A stretch of DNA of 33,377 nt from Lachnospiraceae bacterium (GCA_022771765.1 JALELN010000081.1:1-33377), one strand, 5' to 3'; positions 16,076-25,036 are shown, counted from the first letter of the stretch. Translations and numbers: made by a program. Notes: generated from the letters alone by a model not told the origin.

Positions 16076-16436
16076 ACTCATTTTTTATATTATAATTCCG
16101 GCACATCTGCTCGTACAGCGTCTGTGTCATACGGTCTCCGACCTGATCTACGATCTGATCTGATATTTTTTGGCCCACCTGCTCCATAAAGAACTCCGTC
16201 AGCTGCGCATTAGAGGAATCCTCATCACTCTTTAATGATTCCTGCACGTTTTTTAAGATCTGCTCCACGAAGTAGGACTCAAAGTCCTTGATCGCCTGCT
16301 TCATCTCCTGTTCTGAGGAATTCTCGTTGATGCTGCCGATCGCGCTGTTTACCGCGCCTGCTGATGCGGAATTGTTTGCATTTTTTGCCGTCTGCGTCAG
16401 ATAGCTGTACATGCTGTCATTGATGGAAATACTCAT
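16074..16436 (-). CDS. FlgJ N-terminal-like rod-binding protein
   Basis: This 120-residue protein matches the rod-binding domain of FlgJ, which helps rod assembly in flagella. It has the typical pattern of a disordered N terminus, then MKQAIKDFESYFVEQILKNVQESL, then a helix ending AQLTEFFMEQVGQKISDQIVDQ. There is no muramidase domain, as is usual outside the proteobacteria. GGAGG is six nt before the ATG. It lies ten nt after the flgG-like gene, and the terminator overlaps its stop. Confidence 0.85.
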   Translation of the reverse strand: MSISINDSMYSYLTQTAKNANNSASAGAVNSAIGSINENSSEQEMKQAIKDFESYFVEQILKNVQESLKSDEDSSNAQLTEFFMEQVGQKISDQIVDQVGDRMTQTLYEQMCRNYNIKNE

Positions 16437-16446
16437 ACGCTACCTC

Positions 16447-17265
16447 CTATCTCTTCAGCTGGTTTGCCTGACCAAGCATCTCATCCGCTGCCTGAATCGC
16501 CTTGGAATTCAGCTCATAGGCGCGCTGTGCCACGATCAGATTGACCATTTCGTCCGCAACCTGAACATTGGAGGATTCCAGATAATTCTGGCGCAGCTTA
16601 CTCTTGATCAGGTTGACTCCCGCCGTGTTCTCGTTGAGCGCATTTCCGGAAGCTGCTGTCTCTCTGAAATATGTACCTGCCACCTTTTCCAGACCGGCAG
16701 GATTATTGAACTGCCATAGACCGATCGTCTGGTTCAGGCTGACAAAGTTTCCTTCCGGGGTCTTATAACCGACCTCTCCGCTGGAAGTGATACTGACTGT
16801 ATTTGCATCAACGCCCTCGGGCACTACGATCGTATTTCCCTCTTGATCCAGAACATAGTAGCCCTCTGCTGTTGCCAGTGTCAGACCATCTGTTCCGTTT
16901 GTCCAGAAGAAATCGCCGTTTCTCGTATAGCTGATCTCTCCGTCAACGCCCTGGATGCCGAAAAATCCGTCTCCCTCGATCGCAAAGGCGGTATTACTCT
17001 CGGATGCAATCAGTTCGCCCTCCTTGAAGCTGGAAGTCATGGATGATACCCGCGCGCCAAGTCCTACCTGTGCGGGTATCGGCTTCTGATCTCCGTTGGC
17101 GGTAGTTGTTCGTGTCTGTAAGGTCTGATAAAGCAGACTCTTGAATTCTGTTTTTTCGCTGCGGTATCCCGTTGTATTCACATTCGCCAGGTTGTTTGCG
17201 ATGGTGTCTACGTTGGTCTGCTGTGCCAGCATGCCGGATGCCGCGCTCCACAATGCTCTCATCAT
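16447..17265 (-). CDS. flhP: flagellar basal-body rod protein, FlgG/FlhP-like
   Basis: This is a structural protein of the flagellar rod. The 272 residues have the conserved N-terminal rod motif ALWSAASGMLAQQTNVDTIANNLANVNT, a central variable region (TSSFKEGELIASES, AIEGDGFFGI), and the C-terminal motif SNVQVADEMVNLIVAQRAYELNSKAI followed by ADEML. The start has AAAGGAG ten nt upstream; two adjacent ATGs (17265, 17262) are both possible. It lies 342 nt after the other rod gene, with its own sigma-28-type promoter at 17550-17577 and a long folded leader. The mbl neighbourhood argues for the B. subtilis name flhP; flgG is the equivalent elsewhere. Confidence 0.9.
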   Translation of the reverse strand: MMRALWSAASGMLAQQTNVDTIANNLANVNTTGYRSEKTEFKSLLYQTLQTRTTTANGDQKPIPAQVGLGARVSSMTSSFKEGELIASESNTAFAIEGDGFFGIQGVDGEISYTRNGDFFWTNGTDGLTLATAEGYYVLDQEGNTIVVPEGVDANTVSITSSGEVGYKTPEGNFVSLNQTIGLWQFNNPAGLEKVAGTYFRETAASGNALNENTAGVNLIKSKLRQNYLESSNVQVADEMVNLIVAQRAYELNSKAIQAADEMLGQANQLKR

Positions 17266-17330
17266 AGCTTGTACGCTCCTTTTCTTCCCACTATGCCAGA
17301 CTGCGCATGGGATATTTGCTCCGTCTCCGA

Positions 17331-17418
17331 TTGTGCAAAACGTTTCGATGAGCCTTGTAAAATCACACCGTGTTCAGCAGCGGCTTCCACGGTGTCAAGT
17401 CTCATCTCCACTGCACAA
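17331..17418. repeat. nested hairpin with dispersed 31-nt element, copy 1
   Basis: Outer arms 17331-17352 (TTGTGCA ... GATGAG) and 17401-17418 (CTCATC ... TGCACAA) enclose an inner hairpin 17365-17395 with stem ACACCGTG / CACGGTGT and a 15-nt loop starting TTCAGCAG. The inner 31 nt recur at 22851-22881 with 27 identities and one compensatory stem change. Confidence 0.65.
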
Positions 17419-17460
17419 AAGTCGTCGGAAGCAAACACCACATGCACGGTCTGATTTGTC

Positions 17461-17522
17461 CCTTATGGAATTAAAGCGTCCTTGCATGCACTCGTAGCAT
17501 CCTTGCATGTGTTCTCATAAGG
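17461..17522. repeat. inverted repeat enclosing two 13-nt direct repeats
   Basis: CCTTATG (17461-17467) pairs with CATAAGG (17516-17522). Between them lie GCGTCCTTGCATG (17476-17488) and GCATCCTTGCATG (17497-17509), 21 nt apart with one mismatch. The set is just downstream of the sigma-28-type promoter, so it would be transcribed in the flhP leader. Confidence 0.55.
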
Positions 17523-17549
17523 AGTCGTTTTACCTATCGTTATATAGTA

Positions 17550-17577
17550 TTATCGGTCATATTACTTCTTTTCTTTA
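17550..17577 (-). promoter_or_regulatory. sigma-28 (FliA/SigD)-type promoter of flhP
   Basis: On the minus strand TAAAG (17573-17577) and ACCGATAA (17550-17557) give TAAA, 16 nt, ACCGATAA. This is one base off the GCCGATAA -10 consensus. Spacing is the same as at the flhO promoter. The start codon of flhP is about 285 nt downstream. Confidence 0.6.
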
Positions 17578-17607
17578 ACGGCAAATGATTCAGCCGATAA
17601 GATAATT

Positions 17608-18411
17608 TTATACCCGACCGACGTTGTTGACTGCCTTGTCGAGCATGCCGTCGATGGTCTGAATGACCTTCTGGTTGGACTCGTAGGCTCTGGTTATTGT
17701 GATCATGTTGACCATTTCTGTGACGACATTGACATTGGATGCCTCGATATACCCTTGTCTGACGCGGGCATTTGCATCTGTAAGTGTTGCGCCGTCCACT
17801 GTCTGGTACAGGTTTTCTCCGTATTTTTCCAGATAGTTGTAATCTTCAAAATCGATCACACCCAGCTGTGCCACCGTCTGTTCATTCTGGTGGATATAGC
17901 CCTGCTCATCAATCGTGAAAGGCAGATTCGGGTCGAGCCGGATATAATTATTGGCAGCCGGATCTGTATTTTCCGCGCCTGCCTGATTTAGCACATAGTC
18001 GCCGTCCTTGGTCACCAGATACCCCTGTGTATTGACGGTAAAAGCGCCATCTCTCGTATATTTTACCGATGTCTCTCCGTTTTTGTTGGTAAAGGACACT
18101 GCGAAGAATCCGTCACCGTCCAACGCCACATCATACTGGCTGTCTGTCACCTGAAAGCTGCCCTGACTGTAATCGGTGTAGGTCTCGCCGATCTTTACGC
18201 CGGGATACATGCCGCCCAGCCTGCGGGGCATTCCCATGGGTTCTGACTGGTCTTTGATCTTTACAGCAAGCTGCTCGTCAAAGGTCTGGGAAGTTGCTCC
18301 CTCCTTTTTATAACCGTTCGTGTCTGCATTTGCCAGATTGTTCGTCATGACGTCCATGCGGTTCATCTCGTTCACCATTCCGGACCATGCGGTGTAGAGT
18401 CCTTTTACCAT
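17608..18411 (-). CDS. flhO: flagellar hook-basal body protein, FlgF/FlhO-like
   Basis: This is a flagellar rod component paralogous to the next gene. The 267 residues start with LYTAWSGMVNEMNRMDVMTNNLANADTNGYKKEG, the rod-family N terminus, have VALDGDGFFAV in the middle, and end with ASNVNVVTEMVNMITITRAYESNQKVIQTIDGML. GGGAGGAG is six nt before the ATG. It follows mbl by 114 nt, as in the B. subtilis mbl-flhO-flhP order, and has a well-matched sigma-28-type promoter at 18501-18528 overlapping the mbl stop. Confidence 0.9.
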   Translation of the reverse strand: MVKGLYTAWSGMVNEMNRMDVMTNNLANADTNGYKKEGATSQTFDEQLAVKIKDQSEPMGMPRRLGGMYPGVKIGETYTDYSQGSFQVTDSQYDVALDGDGFFAVSFTNKNGETSVKYTRDGAFTVNTQGYLVTKDGDYVLNQAGAENTDPAANNYIRLDPNLPFTIDEQGYIHQNEQTVAQLGVIDFEDYNYLEKYGENLYQTVDGATLTDANARVRQGYIEASNVNVVTEMVNMITITRAYESNQKVIQTIDGMLDKAVNNVGRV

Positions 18412-18440
18412 ATGCCGCTCCTCCCTGTGATCTGACGCGT

Positions 18441-18481
18441 ATGCAATGGGCTGCCATATTCTGACAGCCCATGCGTTGCAT
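18441..18481. promoter_or_regulatory. stable hairpin in the flhO leader
   Basis: An 11-bp stem (one G-U pair on the minus strand) with a 5-nt loop at 18446-18472, extended by ATGCA / TGCAT with a 4-nt bulge. It lies between the sigma-28-type promoter and the flhO ribosome binding site. No T-run follows on either strand, so it is not a standard terminator. Confidence 0.6.
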
Positions 18482-18500
18482 TTCCTCTGCTATAAATGTT

Positions 18501-18528
18501 TTATCGGCACTTTTCCGGGAAAGATTTA
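18501..18528 (-). promoter_or_regulatory. sigma-28 (FliA/SigD)-type promoter of flhO
   Basis: Minus strand TAAA (18525-18528), 16 nt, then a perfect GCCGATAA (18501-18508). The TAA stop codon of mbl is part of the TAAA box. It would drive flhO about 90 nt downstream. Confidence 0.75.
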
Positions 18529-19521
18529 GTCATCGTCACGTTTCCCTGCCAAAAATTCTACATATTTTCCGGTTCCGATCGCCACACAGGTCATCGGCTC
18601 ATCTGCCGTCATCGTGTTGATACCGGTCTTATCCTCGATCAGTTCCTCCAGACCGCGCAACAGCGCGCCGCCTCCGGTCAGCACGATTCCGCGCTCTGCC
18701 ACATCCGCTACCAGTTCAGGCGGTGTTTTCTCAAGAACGCTGTGGATCGCCTCCACGATACGGTTGGTCGCCTCGCGCAATGCCTCCTCGGTCTCCTCTG
18801 CGGATACGGTGACGGTCTTTGGAAGTCCGGTCACCAGATTACGTCCACGCACATCCATGGTGCCGCCGTCCGGCAGCGGATAACATCTTCCGATGCGAAT
18901 CTTGATATCCTCCGCGGTACGCTCACCGATCAGAAGATTATGTTTTTTTCTCATGTAGCGCACCAGCGCCTCGTCAAAATCGTCTCCTGCGATCTTGATA
19001 GAAGTAGATACTACAGATCCGCCAAGGGAGATCACTGCGATATCTGCCGTTCCACCGCCGATATCCACAATCATATTTCCGCAAGGTCTGGAGATGTCGA
19101 TACCTGCTCCGATGGCAGCTGCAATCGGCTCCTCAATGATCTCTACTTCTCTGGCTCCTGCCTGAAAAGTCGCGTCCTCTACCGCTTTTTTCTCAACCTC
19201 GGTGACCCCGCTGGGTACACAGACGCTGACGCGGGGCTTGCGGAAGGTCTTCTTTCCCAGTGCCTTCTGAATGAAGTACTGGATCATCTTTTCTGTCACG
19301 GTGTAGTCTGAGATCACACCCTGGCGCAACGGGCGGACCGCCACGATATTTCCGGGCGTACGGCCCAGCATCAGACGTGCTTCCTCTCCGATCGCCTTGA
19401 TCTTATTCGTGTCTCTGTCAAAGGCCACTACGGAAGGCTCCTTTAATACAACACCTTTTCCTTTAATATATACGAGTATGCTCGCGGTTCCTAAATCGAT
19501 TCCAATATCTGTTCCAACCAT
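18526..19521 (-). CDS. mbl: MreB/Mbl family rod-shape protein
   Basis: This actin-like protein polymerises at the membrane and guides sidewall synthesis. The 331 residues show the actin phosphate loop GIDLGTASILVY, VAVRPLRQGVISDY, the phosphate-2 motif IVDIGGGTADIAVISLG, and the adenosine motif VLTGGGALLRGL. I chose ATG 19519-19521, seven nt after AAAGGGA; a longer frame begins at 19563. The neighbouring flhO and flhP genes match the mbl locus of B. subtilis, which favours Mbl over MreB; mreC and mreD are absent. It has its own sigma-A-type promoter. Confidence 0.9.
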   Translation of the reverse strand: MVGTDIGIDLGTASILVYIKGKGVVLKEPSVVAFDRDTNKIKAIGEEARLMLGRTPGNIVAVRPLRQGVISDYTVTEKMIQYFIQKALGKKTFRKPRVSVCVPSGVTEVEKKAVEDATFQAGAREVEIIEEPIAAAIGAGIDISRPCGNMIVDIGGGTADIAVISLGGSVVSTSIKIAGDDFDEALVRYMRKKHNLLIGERTAEDIKIRIGRCYPLPDGGTMDVRGRNLVTGLPKTVTVSAEETEEALREATNRIVEAIHSVLEKTPPELVADVAERGIVLTGGGALLRGLEELIEDKTGINTMTADEPMTCVAIGTGKYVEFLAGKRDDD

Positions 19522-19601
19522 AAATATCCCTTTCTGTGACTGTTCGCTCTCGCGCAGTCGCAAACTTATCCCTTATGTCTTATTTTTCCTCACATAGAAT
19601 C

Positions 19602-19629
19602 ATTATATACAATAAATCCCATTTTTCAA
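19602..19629 (-). promoter_or_regulatory. sigma-A-type promoter of mbl
   Basis: Minus strand TTGAAA (19624-19629), 16 nt, TATAAT (19602-19607). It lies just after the uvrA stop and about 80 nt before the mbl start. Confidence 0.7.
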
Positions 19630-19635
19630 ATACTT

Positions 19636-22458
19636 TTAGAGATATTTTTTCAGGTACTTTCCGGTATAGGAAGCTTCGACTTTACAAATTTCTTCCGGTG
19701 TACCGGTCGCAATCACCGTTCCGCCGCCGTCACCGCCCTCGGGACCCATGTCGATAATATAGTCAGCCGTCTTGATCACGTCCAGATTGTGTTCGATAAC
19801 TATGACCGTATTTCCACCGTCAGACAGTCTTCGCAGTATCTCCACCAGTTTATTGACATCCTCAAAATGCAGGCCGGTCGTGGGCTCGTCCAGAATATAG
19901 ATCGTCTTACCCGTACTTCTGCGGCTCAGCTCTGTTGCAAGCTTGATGCGCTGCGCCTCACCGCCGGACAGCTCTGTGGACGGCTGCCCGAGCCGGATAT
20001 AGGATAGTCCCACGTCATAAAGTGTACGAATCTTGTTATATATGCTCGGCACATGCTTGAAAAATTCCATCGCTTCCTCAACAGTCATATTGAGTACATC
20101 ATAAATATTCTTTCCCTTGTAGCGCACTTCCAGTGTCTCCCGGTTGTACCGCTTACCGCCGCACACCTCACAGGGTACATATACATCAGGCAGGAAGTGC
20201 ATTTCGATCTTAATGATTCCGTCTCCGGAGCAGGCTTCACAGCGGCCGCCCTTCACGTTAAAGCTGAAACGGCCTTTCTTATAACCTTTTGCCTTTGCCT
20301 CCGGTGTGGCCGCAAACAGATCACGAATCATGTCAAACACGCCTGTATAAGTCGCCGGATTCGACCGGGGCGTACGCCCGATCGGTGACTGGTCGATGTC
20401 AATGACCTTATCCAGCTGCTCCAGCCCCAGAATCTCATCGTGATCTCCCGGAATCGTACGCGCACGGTTCAGCTCCTTTGCCAGTGTCTTATACAGAATT
20501 TCATTGGTAAGAGAACTCTTGCCTGAACCCGACACGCCGGTGACACAGGTCATTACTCCAAGCGGGAATCTGACATCGATATTTTTCAAATTGTTCTCCC
20601 TCGCTCCCTTTACCGTCAGCCATCCGGTGGGGGTTCTGCGCTCCGCGGGCACTGCAATCTTCTTTTTCCCGCTCAGATAGGCACCGGTGATGGAATTCGG
20701 ATTTTTCATAATCTCTTCTGCCGTTCCGCAGGCGATGACCTCCCCGCCATGCTCTCCGGCACCCGGACCGATGTCAACGATATAATCTGCTGCCCGCATC
20801 GTATCCTCATCGTGTTCCACCACGATCAGCGTATTTCCGAGGTCACGCAAATGTTTGAGCGTGTCCAGCAGCTTGTCATTGTCTCTCTGATGCAGACCAA
20901 TACTTGGCTCGTCCAGAATGTATGCGACCCCGACCAGTCCGGAACCAATCTGCGTGGCAAGACGGATACGCTGTGCCTCGCCGCCGGAGAGCGTTCCAGT
21001 GCTGCGGGAGAGCGACAGATAGTCCAGTCCCACATCTACCAGAAACTGTACACGCGCGCGAATCTCCTTTAAGATCTGGTCTCCGATCATATGCTGCTGT
21101 GTCGTCAGCTCCATTCCGCCCAGATAGGTGTGCAGATTTTTGATGGAAAGATTGGTGATCTCATAGATATTTTTATCCGCGACAGTCACTGCCAGTGACT
21201 CTTTTTTCAGTCTCTGTCCTTTGCAAAGAGGACATGGTGTGATGCGCATGAATTCCTCGTATTCCTGCTTCATGGTATCGGAATGTGTCTCACGGTAGCG
21301 GCGGTTCACATTCTGGATCAGGCCTTCAAAGAGCACATCATAGACTCCTTCTCCCCGCTGCCCCTTATAGTGCACTTTGACTTCGCGGTCCGCACCATGA
21401 ATGAGCATCTGCCGTACCTCCTTTGGCAGATCCTTATAGGGCGTATCCAGACTAAAACCATATGCTTCGGAAAGTGCTTTTAATATCGCATAAGTATAGC
21501 TTTTCGGGTCTGTGGAGGACTGCCAGCCCATGACCTGAATCGCGCCCTCGCTGAGGGAGAGTTTTTTATCCGGAATCATCAGATCTTCGTGAAACTCCAT
21601 CTTATACCCGAGTCCGAAGCACTCCGGGCATGCGCCAAAGGGGTTGTTGAAGGAAAAACTGCGCGGCTCGATCTCATCGATACTGATCCCACAGTCCGGG
21701 CACGCAAAGCTCATGGAAAAATTCATTGGCTCTGCGTCTGCCACATCGACGATGAGCAGTCCGTCTGCCAGCTCCAGTACGTTTTCTATGGAATCTGTCA
21801 ATCTCTTCTGAATGCCGTCTTTCACCACCAGACGATCCACGATAATCTCGATGTTGTGCTTGATGTTTTTGTCCAGTGTGATCTCCTCGGTCAGCTCGTA
21901 CATATTGCCGTCCACCTGCGCCCGCACATATCCGCTGCGCCTTGCCTGCTCAAACAGCTTGGCATGGGTTCCTTTGCGGCCGCGCACGACAGGTGCCAGC
22001 AGCTGTATTTTTGTGCGCTCCGGCAGCTGCATGATCTGATCGACCATCTGATCGACACTCTGTCGTTTGATCTCACGCCCGCATTTCGGGCAGTGGGGAA
22101 TTCCGATGCGCGCGTAGAGCAGTCGGAAATAGTCATAAATTTCCGTTACTGTTCCCACCGTGGATCTCGGATTGCGGTTTGTGGATTTCTGATCTATGGA
22201 TATCGCGGGAGACAGTCCCTCGATCTTTTCTACATTGGGCTTTTCCATCTGTCCGAGGAACTGGCGCGCATAGGAGGACAGGGACTCCATATAGCGGCGC
22301 TGTCCCTCCGCATAGATCGTATCAAAGGCGAGGGAGGATTTTCCCGAACCGCTCAGGCCGGTCAACACTACAAATTCATCGCGCGGTATGTCCAGATCGA
22401 TGTTTTTGAGGTTGTGCTCGCAGGCTCCCCGGATTTTGATGTATTTTCGTTCCTTCAT
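19636..22458 (-). CDS. uvrA: excinuclease ABC subunit A
   Basis: UvrA dimers find bulky DNA lesions and load UvrB. The 940-residue protein has two ABC ATPase modules: Walker [10 protein letters not shown] (34-42) and GVSGSGKSS (around 640), each with a LSGGEAQR signature, and D-loop regions [11 protein letters not shown] and [11 protein letters not shown]. Zinc-binding cysteine sets are visible (CPDCG ... CPEC in the first half, CEAC ... CEVC in the second). AAAGG precedes the ATG. Length is normal. It is separated from uvrB by 484 nt, more than is usual for a uvrBA operon. Confidence 0.97.
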   Translation of the reverse strand: MKERKYIKIRGACEHNLKNIDLDIPRDEFVVLTGLSGSGKSSLAFDTIYAEGQRRYMESLSSYARQFLGQMEKPNVEKIEGLSPAISIDQKSTNRNPRSTVGTVTEIYDYFRLLYARIGIPHCPKCGREIKRQSVDQMVDQIMQLPERTKIQLLAPVVRGRKGTHAKLFEQARRSGYVRAQVDGNMYELTEEITLDKNIKHNIEIIVDRLVVKDGIQKRLTDSIENVLELADGLLIVDVADAEPMNFSMSFACPDCGISIDEIEPRSFSFNNPFGACPECFGLGYKMEFHEDLMIPDKKLSLSEGAIQVMGWQSSTDPKSYTYAILKALSEAYGFSLDTPYKDLPKEVRQMLIHGADREVKVHYKGQRGEGVYDVLFEGLIQNVNRRYRETHSDTMKQEYEEFMRITPCPLCKGQRLKKESLAVTVADKNIYEITNLSIKNLHTYLGGMELTTQQHMIGDQILKEIRARVQFLVDVGLDYLSLSRSTGTLSGGEAQRIRLATQIGSGLVGVAYILDEPSIGLHQRDNDKLLDTLKHLRDLGNTLIVVEHDEDTMRAADYIVDIGPGAGEHGGEVIACGTAEEIMKNPNSITGAYLSGKKKIAVPAERRTPTGWLTVKGARENNLKNIDVRFPLGVMTCVTGVSGSGKSSLTNEILYKTLAKELNRARTIPGDHDEILGLEQLDKVIDIDQSPIGRTPRSNPATYTGVFDMIRDLFAATPEAKAKGYKKGRFSFNVKGGRCEACSGDGIIKIEMHFLPDVYVPCEVCGGKRYNRETLEVRYKGKNIYDVLNMTVEEAMEFFKHVPSIYNKIRTLYDVGLSYIRLGQPSTELSGGEAQRIKLATELSRRSTGKTIYILDEPTTGLHFEDVNKLVEILRRLSDGGNTVIVIEHNLDVIKTADYIIDMGPEGGDGGGTVIATGTPEEICKVEASYTGKYLKKYL

Positions 22459-22617
22459 GATATTGTGCCTTTCTATTTTCTGTGATTTCGTAAACTGTAT
22501 TTATTGGATTCCCGGACGTTTTCCTTGATCCGTAGTGTTGTTTATTTTCCCCGGACGCGTGGGTTTGAACCGCTGAGCTTCGCCATGCCTTATGCTTCCC
22601 GGGAAACTGCGCGGGGC

Positions 22618-22656
22618 GGCACAAAGTAAAAGCAAAACCGGCTTTTCTTTGCTGCC
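22618..22656 (+). repeat. long imperfect hairpin with downstream T-rich run
   Basis: Arms GGCA-CAAAG-AAAAGC and GCTTTT-CTTTG-TGCC pair with single-base bulges. A T-rich stretch follows at 22661-22675 on the plus strand. Seen from the minus strand, the direction of all genes here, the T-run is on the wrong side, so its role is unclear. Confidence 0.5.
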
Positions 22657-22759
22657 GGGGTATTTTTTATTTTTATGTTTTCTCCGCGCACCCCGGTCGC
22701 ATAAAGGCCCTGCCGAAGTCTCATGCGCTCCAAACCTACGCTGGGTACGGGAAATTATA

Positions 22760-22790
22760 ATTATAAAAACATGCTAACACACATTGTCAA
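22760..22790 (-). promoter_or_regulatory. possible promoter for uvrA
   Basis: Minus strand TTGACA (22785-22790) with TTTATA at 17 nt (22762-22767), or TATAAT at 19 nt (22760-22765). It is about 300 nt before uvrA. The -35 is perfect but the -10 choice is uncertain. Confidence 0.4.
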
Positions 22791-22850
22791 TCACCTTGGA
22801 AACGATGAATGAGCATAAAGTAACACATTTTCACAGGTGCTTCAAGGACG

Positions 22851-22881
22851 ACATCGTGTTCAGCAGGTGCTTCCACGATGT
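22851..22881. repeat. dispersed 31-nt hairpin element, copy 2
   Basis: Stem ACATCGTG / CACGATGT with a 15-nt loop starting TTCAGCAG. It matches 17365-17395 at 27 of 31 positions. Two of the four differences are positions 4 and 28, which pair with each other (C-G there, T-A here). A partial echo, CAGGTGCTTC, lies just to the left at 22834-22843. Confidence 0.65.
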
Positions 22882-22942
22882 CTGGATACGAAGGCTGTCT
22901 GCGGGACACGTACGGGACAACATTTTTCTTGGCATACGCATC

Positions 22943-24952
22943 TCAGCGTTTCAGCGCGCGGTCATTGTCCGTGATATCCTCCAGCATCTTGCGCAGATCC
23001 CTCATGCGGTCACGCAGCTCGGCTGCCGCCTCGAAATTCAGGTCTGCCGCCGCCGCCTTCATCTTCTTCTCCACTTCCTTGATGAGCTTTTCCAGTTCGC
23101 TTCGGTTCATGGATTCCGGTGACTTGGAGAAGTTCATCTCCTCCTGCGCCACCTTCTTTGAGATGGCAATCAAGTCACGCACGGATTTTTTGATGGTCGT
23201 CGGCGTGATGCCGTGTTCCTCGTTGTACGCCTGCTGGATCGCGCGGCGGCGGTTCGTCTCGTCAATCGCCACCCGCATGGAATCCGTGATCGTATCCGCA
23301 TACATAATGACGTGTCCCTCGCTGTTTCGGGCAGCACGTCCGATCGTCTGAATGAGCGAAGTCTCAGAGCGCAGAAATCCCTCTTTGTCCGCGTCAAGGA
23401 TCGCCACCAGCGTGATCTCCGGAATATCCAGACCCTCACGCAGCAGGTTGATGCCCACCAGCACATCAAACACATCCAGACGCAGATCACGGATGATCTC
23501 CGCACGCTCCAACGTGTCTATATCAGAGTGCAGATATTTTACCCGGATACCAACTTCTTTCATATAATCAGTCAGGTCCTCCGCCATGCGCTTCGTCAGC
23601 GTCGTGACAAGAACCTTGTTGCCGTTTTTCGTCTCTTTATTGACCTCTCCGATCAGATCATCGATCTGTCCCTCCACCGGACGCACATCGATCTTCGGGT
23701 CAAGAAGCCCCGTGGGACGGATGATCTGCTCCGTGCGCAGCAGCTCATGCTCCTCTTCATATACATTCGGCGTCGCCGATACAAAGAGCATCTGGTCTAT
23801 TTTCTGTTCAAATTCCTCAAAGTTCAGCGGTCGGTTATCCAGCGCCGAGGGCAGGCGGAAACCGTATTCCACCAAGGTCGTCTTTCTGGAGCGGTCGCCC
23901 GCGTACATGCCGCGCACCTGTGGCAGCGTGATATGTGATTCATCCACAATGATCAGAAAATCCTCCGGGAAGAAATCTAACAGTGTCAGCGGCGGCGCGC
24001 CTGCCGGCAAGAAGTTCAAATGTCTGGAATAATTTTCTATTCCGGAACAAAAGCCGGTCTCCCGCATCATTTCGATATCAAAGTTTGTCCGTTCCGCAAT
24101 GCGCTGCGCCTCGATGAGCTTATCCTCACCCTTAAAATAACGCACCCGTTCCTCCAGTTCTTTCTCTATATTGTCACATGCGGCGTTGATTTTTTCCTGT
24201 GGAACCACATAGTGGGAAGCCGGAAAAATAATGGTATGTTCCAGAAGACATTTGATCTCCCCGGTCAGTACATCGACTTCCGTGATCCGGTCAATCTCAT
24301 CCCCGAAAAATTCTACCCGGATTGCCGTATCACTGCTGTTTGCCGGAAAGATTTCCACTACATCACCTCGCACGCGGAAGGTACCGCGATGAAAATCCAT
24401 ATCATTTCTGGTGTACTGCATGTCAATCAGCGCCCGTATCACATCGTCGCGGTCCCTCTCCATGCCGGGCCGCAGCGAAAGGCTCATGCCCTGCCATTCA
24501 TCCGGGCTGCCGAGACCATAAATGCAGGATACCGATGCAACGATGATGACATCCCTCCGCTCTGTCAGAGCGGCGGTTGCCGACAGACGCAGCTTATCAA
24601 TCTCATCATTGATGGAGGAATCCTTCGCAATATAAGTGTCTGATGACGGCACATACGCTTCCGGCTGATAGTAGTCGTAATAGGATACAAAATATTCTAC
24701 CGCGTTTTCCGGGAAGAATTCCTTGAACTCACCATACAACTGGGCCGCAAGGGTTTTGTTATGCGAAATAATGAGTGTCGGTTTATTTAATTGTTCGATC
24801 ACGTTTGCCATCGTAAAGGTCTTGCCGGAACCCGTCACGCCCAGCAGTGTCTCGAACTGATTGCCCTCTTTAAAGCCTTTTACCAGTGCTTCAATCGCCT
24901 GCGGCTGGTCACCGGTAGGCTGGTATTCAGAGTGTAATTTGAAATGATCCAT
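22943..24952 (-). CDS. uvrB: excinuclease ABC subunit B
   Basis: UvrB verifies damage and recruits UvrC. The 669-residue protein shows Walker A GVTGSGKT (38-45), the beta-hairpin region [29 protein letters not shown] in motif II, the helicase motifs [10 protein letters not shown] and QTIGRAARN, and a C-terminal UVR domain ([26 protein letters not shown]). I chose the ATG at 24950-24952, preceded by AGAGGAG six nt upstream; a longer frame from 24979 would translate through that site. A LexA-type box lies about 125 nt upstream. Confidence 0.97.
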   Translation of the reverse strand: MDHFKLHSEYQPTGDQPQAIEALVKGFKEGNQFETLLGVTGSGKTFTMANVIEQLNKPTLIISHNKTLAAQLYGEFKEFFPENAVEYFVSYYDYYQPEAYVPSSDTYIAKDSSINDEIDKLRLSATAALTERRDVIIVASVSCIYGLGSPDEWQGMSLSLRPGMERDRDDVIRALIDMQYTRNDMDFHRGTFRVRGDVVEIFPANSSDTAIRVEFFGDEIDRITEVDVLTGEIKCLLEHTIIFPASHYVVPQEKINAACDNIEKELEERVRYFKGEDKLIEAQRIAERTNFDIEMMRETGFCSGIENYSRHLNFLPAGAPPLTLLDFFPEDFLIIVDESHITLPQVRGMYAGDRSRKTTLVEYGFRLPSALDNRPLNFEEFEQKIDQMLFVSATPNVYEEEHELLRTEQIIRPTGLLDPKIDVRPVEGQIDDLIGEVNKETKNGNKVLVTTLTKRMAEDLTDYMKEVGIRVKYLHSDIDTLERAEIIRDLRLDVFDVLVGINLLREGLDIPEITLVAILDADKEGFLRSETSLIQTIGRAARNSEGHVIMYADTITDSMRVAIDETNRRRAIQQAYNEEHGITPTTIKKSVRDLIAISKKVAQEEMNFSKSPESMNRSELEKLIKEVEKKMKAAAADLNFEAAAELRDRMRDLRKMLEDITDNDRALKR

Positions 24953-25036
24953 ATTTTTCTCCTCTTGAATTCTTGCCATTTTGGGAAATATTGGATTTGA
25001 CGTTCTAAATCTGCCGTAAAATAGTATGCTCCTTTA

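Larger units (their letters stand above)
17266..17607. other. 342-nt spacer: sigma-28-type promoter and structured leader of flhP
   Basis: No convincing gene. It contains the promoter at 17550-17577, a hairpin region at 17461-17522 with two direct repeats, and a nested hairpin at 17331-17418. An open frame at 17262-17447 (61 codons, minus) lacks a ribosome binding site and covers the hairpin, so I read it as chance. Confidence 0.6.
22459..22942. other. 484-nt uvrB-uvrA spacer with hairpins and a possible promoter
   Basis: No gene is visible. It contains the 31-nt element copy at 22851-22881, a candidate promoter at 22760-22790, a 15-bp imperfect hairpin at 22618-22656 followed on the plus strand by a T-rich run, and complementary CCGGGGT / ACCCCGG segments (about 22655-22717). 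The plus-strand terminator-like hairpin has no plus-strand gene to serve. Confidence 0.55.

Noticed and set aside
17262-17447. 61-codon open frame on the minus strand between the two rod genes
   Set aside because: It has no ribosome binding site, covers the nested hairpin, and its sequence resembles no family I know. The hairpin and its counterpart at 22851-22881 explain the conservation better than coding does.
17593-17600. GCCGATAA on the plus strand near the end of flhO, suggesting an antisense sigma-28 promoter
   Set aside because: There is no TAAA at 15-16 nt upstream on that strand and no plus-strand gene, so the match alone is not enough.
18441-18481. Intrinsic terminator of mbl
   Set aside because: The stem is strong but no T-run follows it on the minus strand, and it lies downstream of a promoter for the next gene.
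21589-22485. 298-codon plus-strand open frame opposite uvrA
   Set aside because: It is a shadow of uvrA, produced by the codon use of the real gene on the minus strand.
22540-22600. GGTTCAAACC-like segment on the minus strand resembling a tRNA T-loop
   Set aside because: The flanking bases do not form a T-stem, acceptor stem or anticodon arm, so it is not a tRNA gene.
22618-22676. Plus-strand terminator
   Set aside because: It has a terminator shape, but there is no plus-strand gene upstream. I kept it only as a hairpin.
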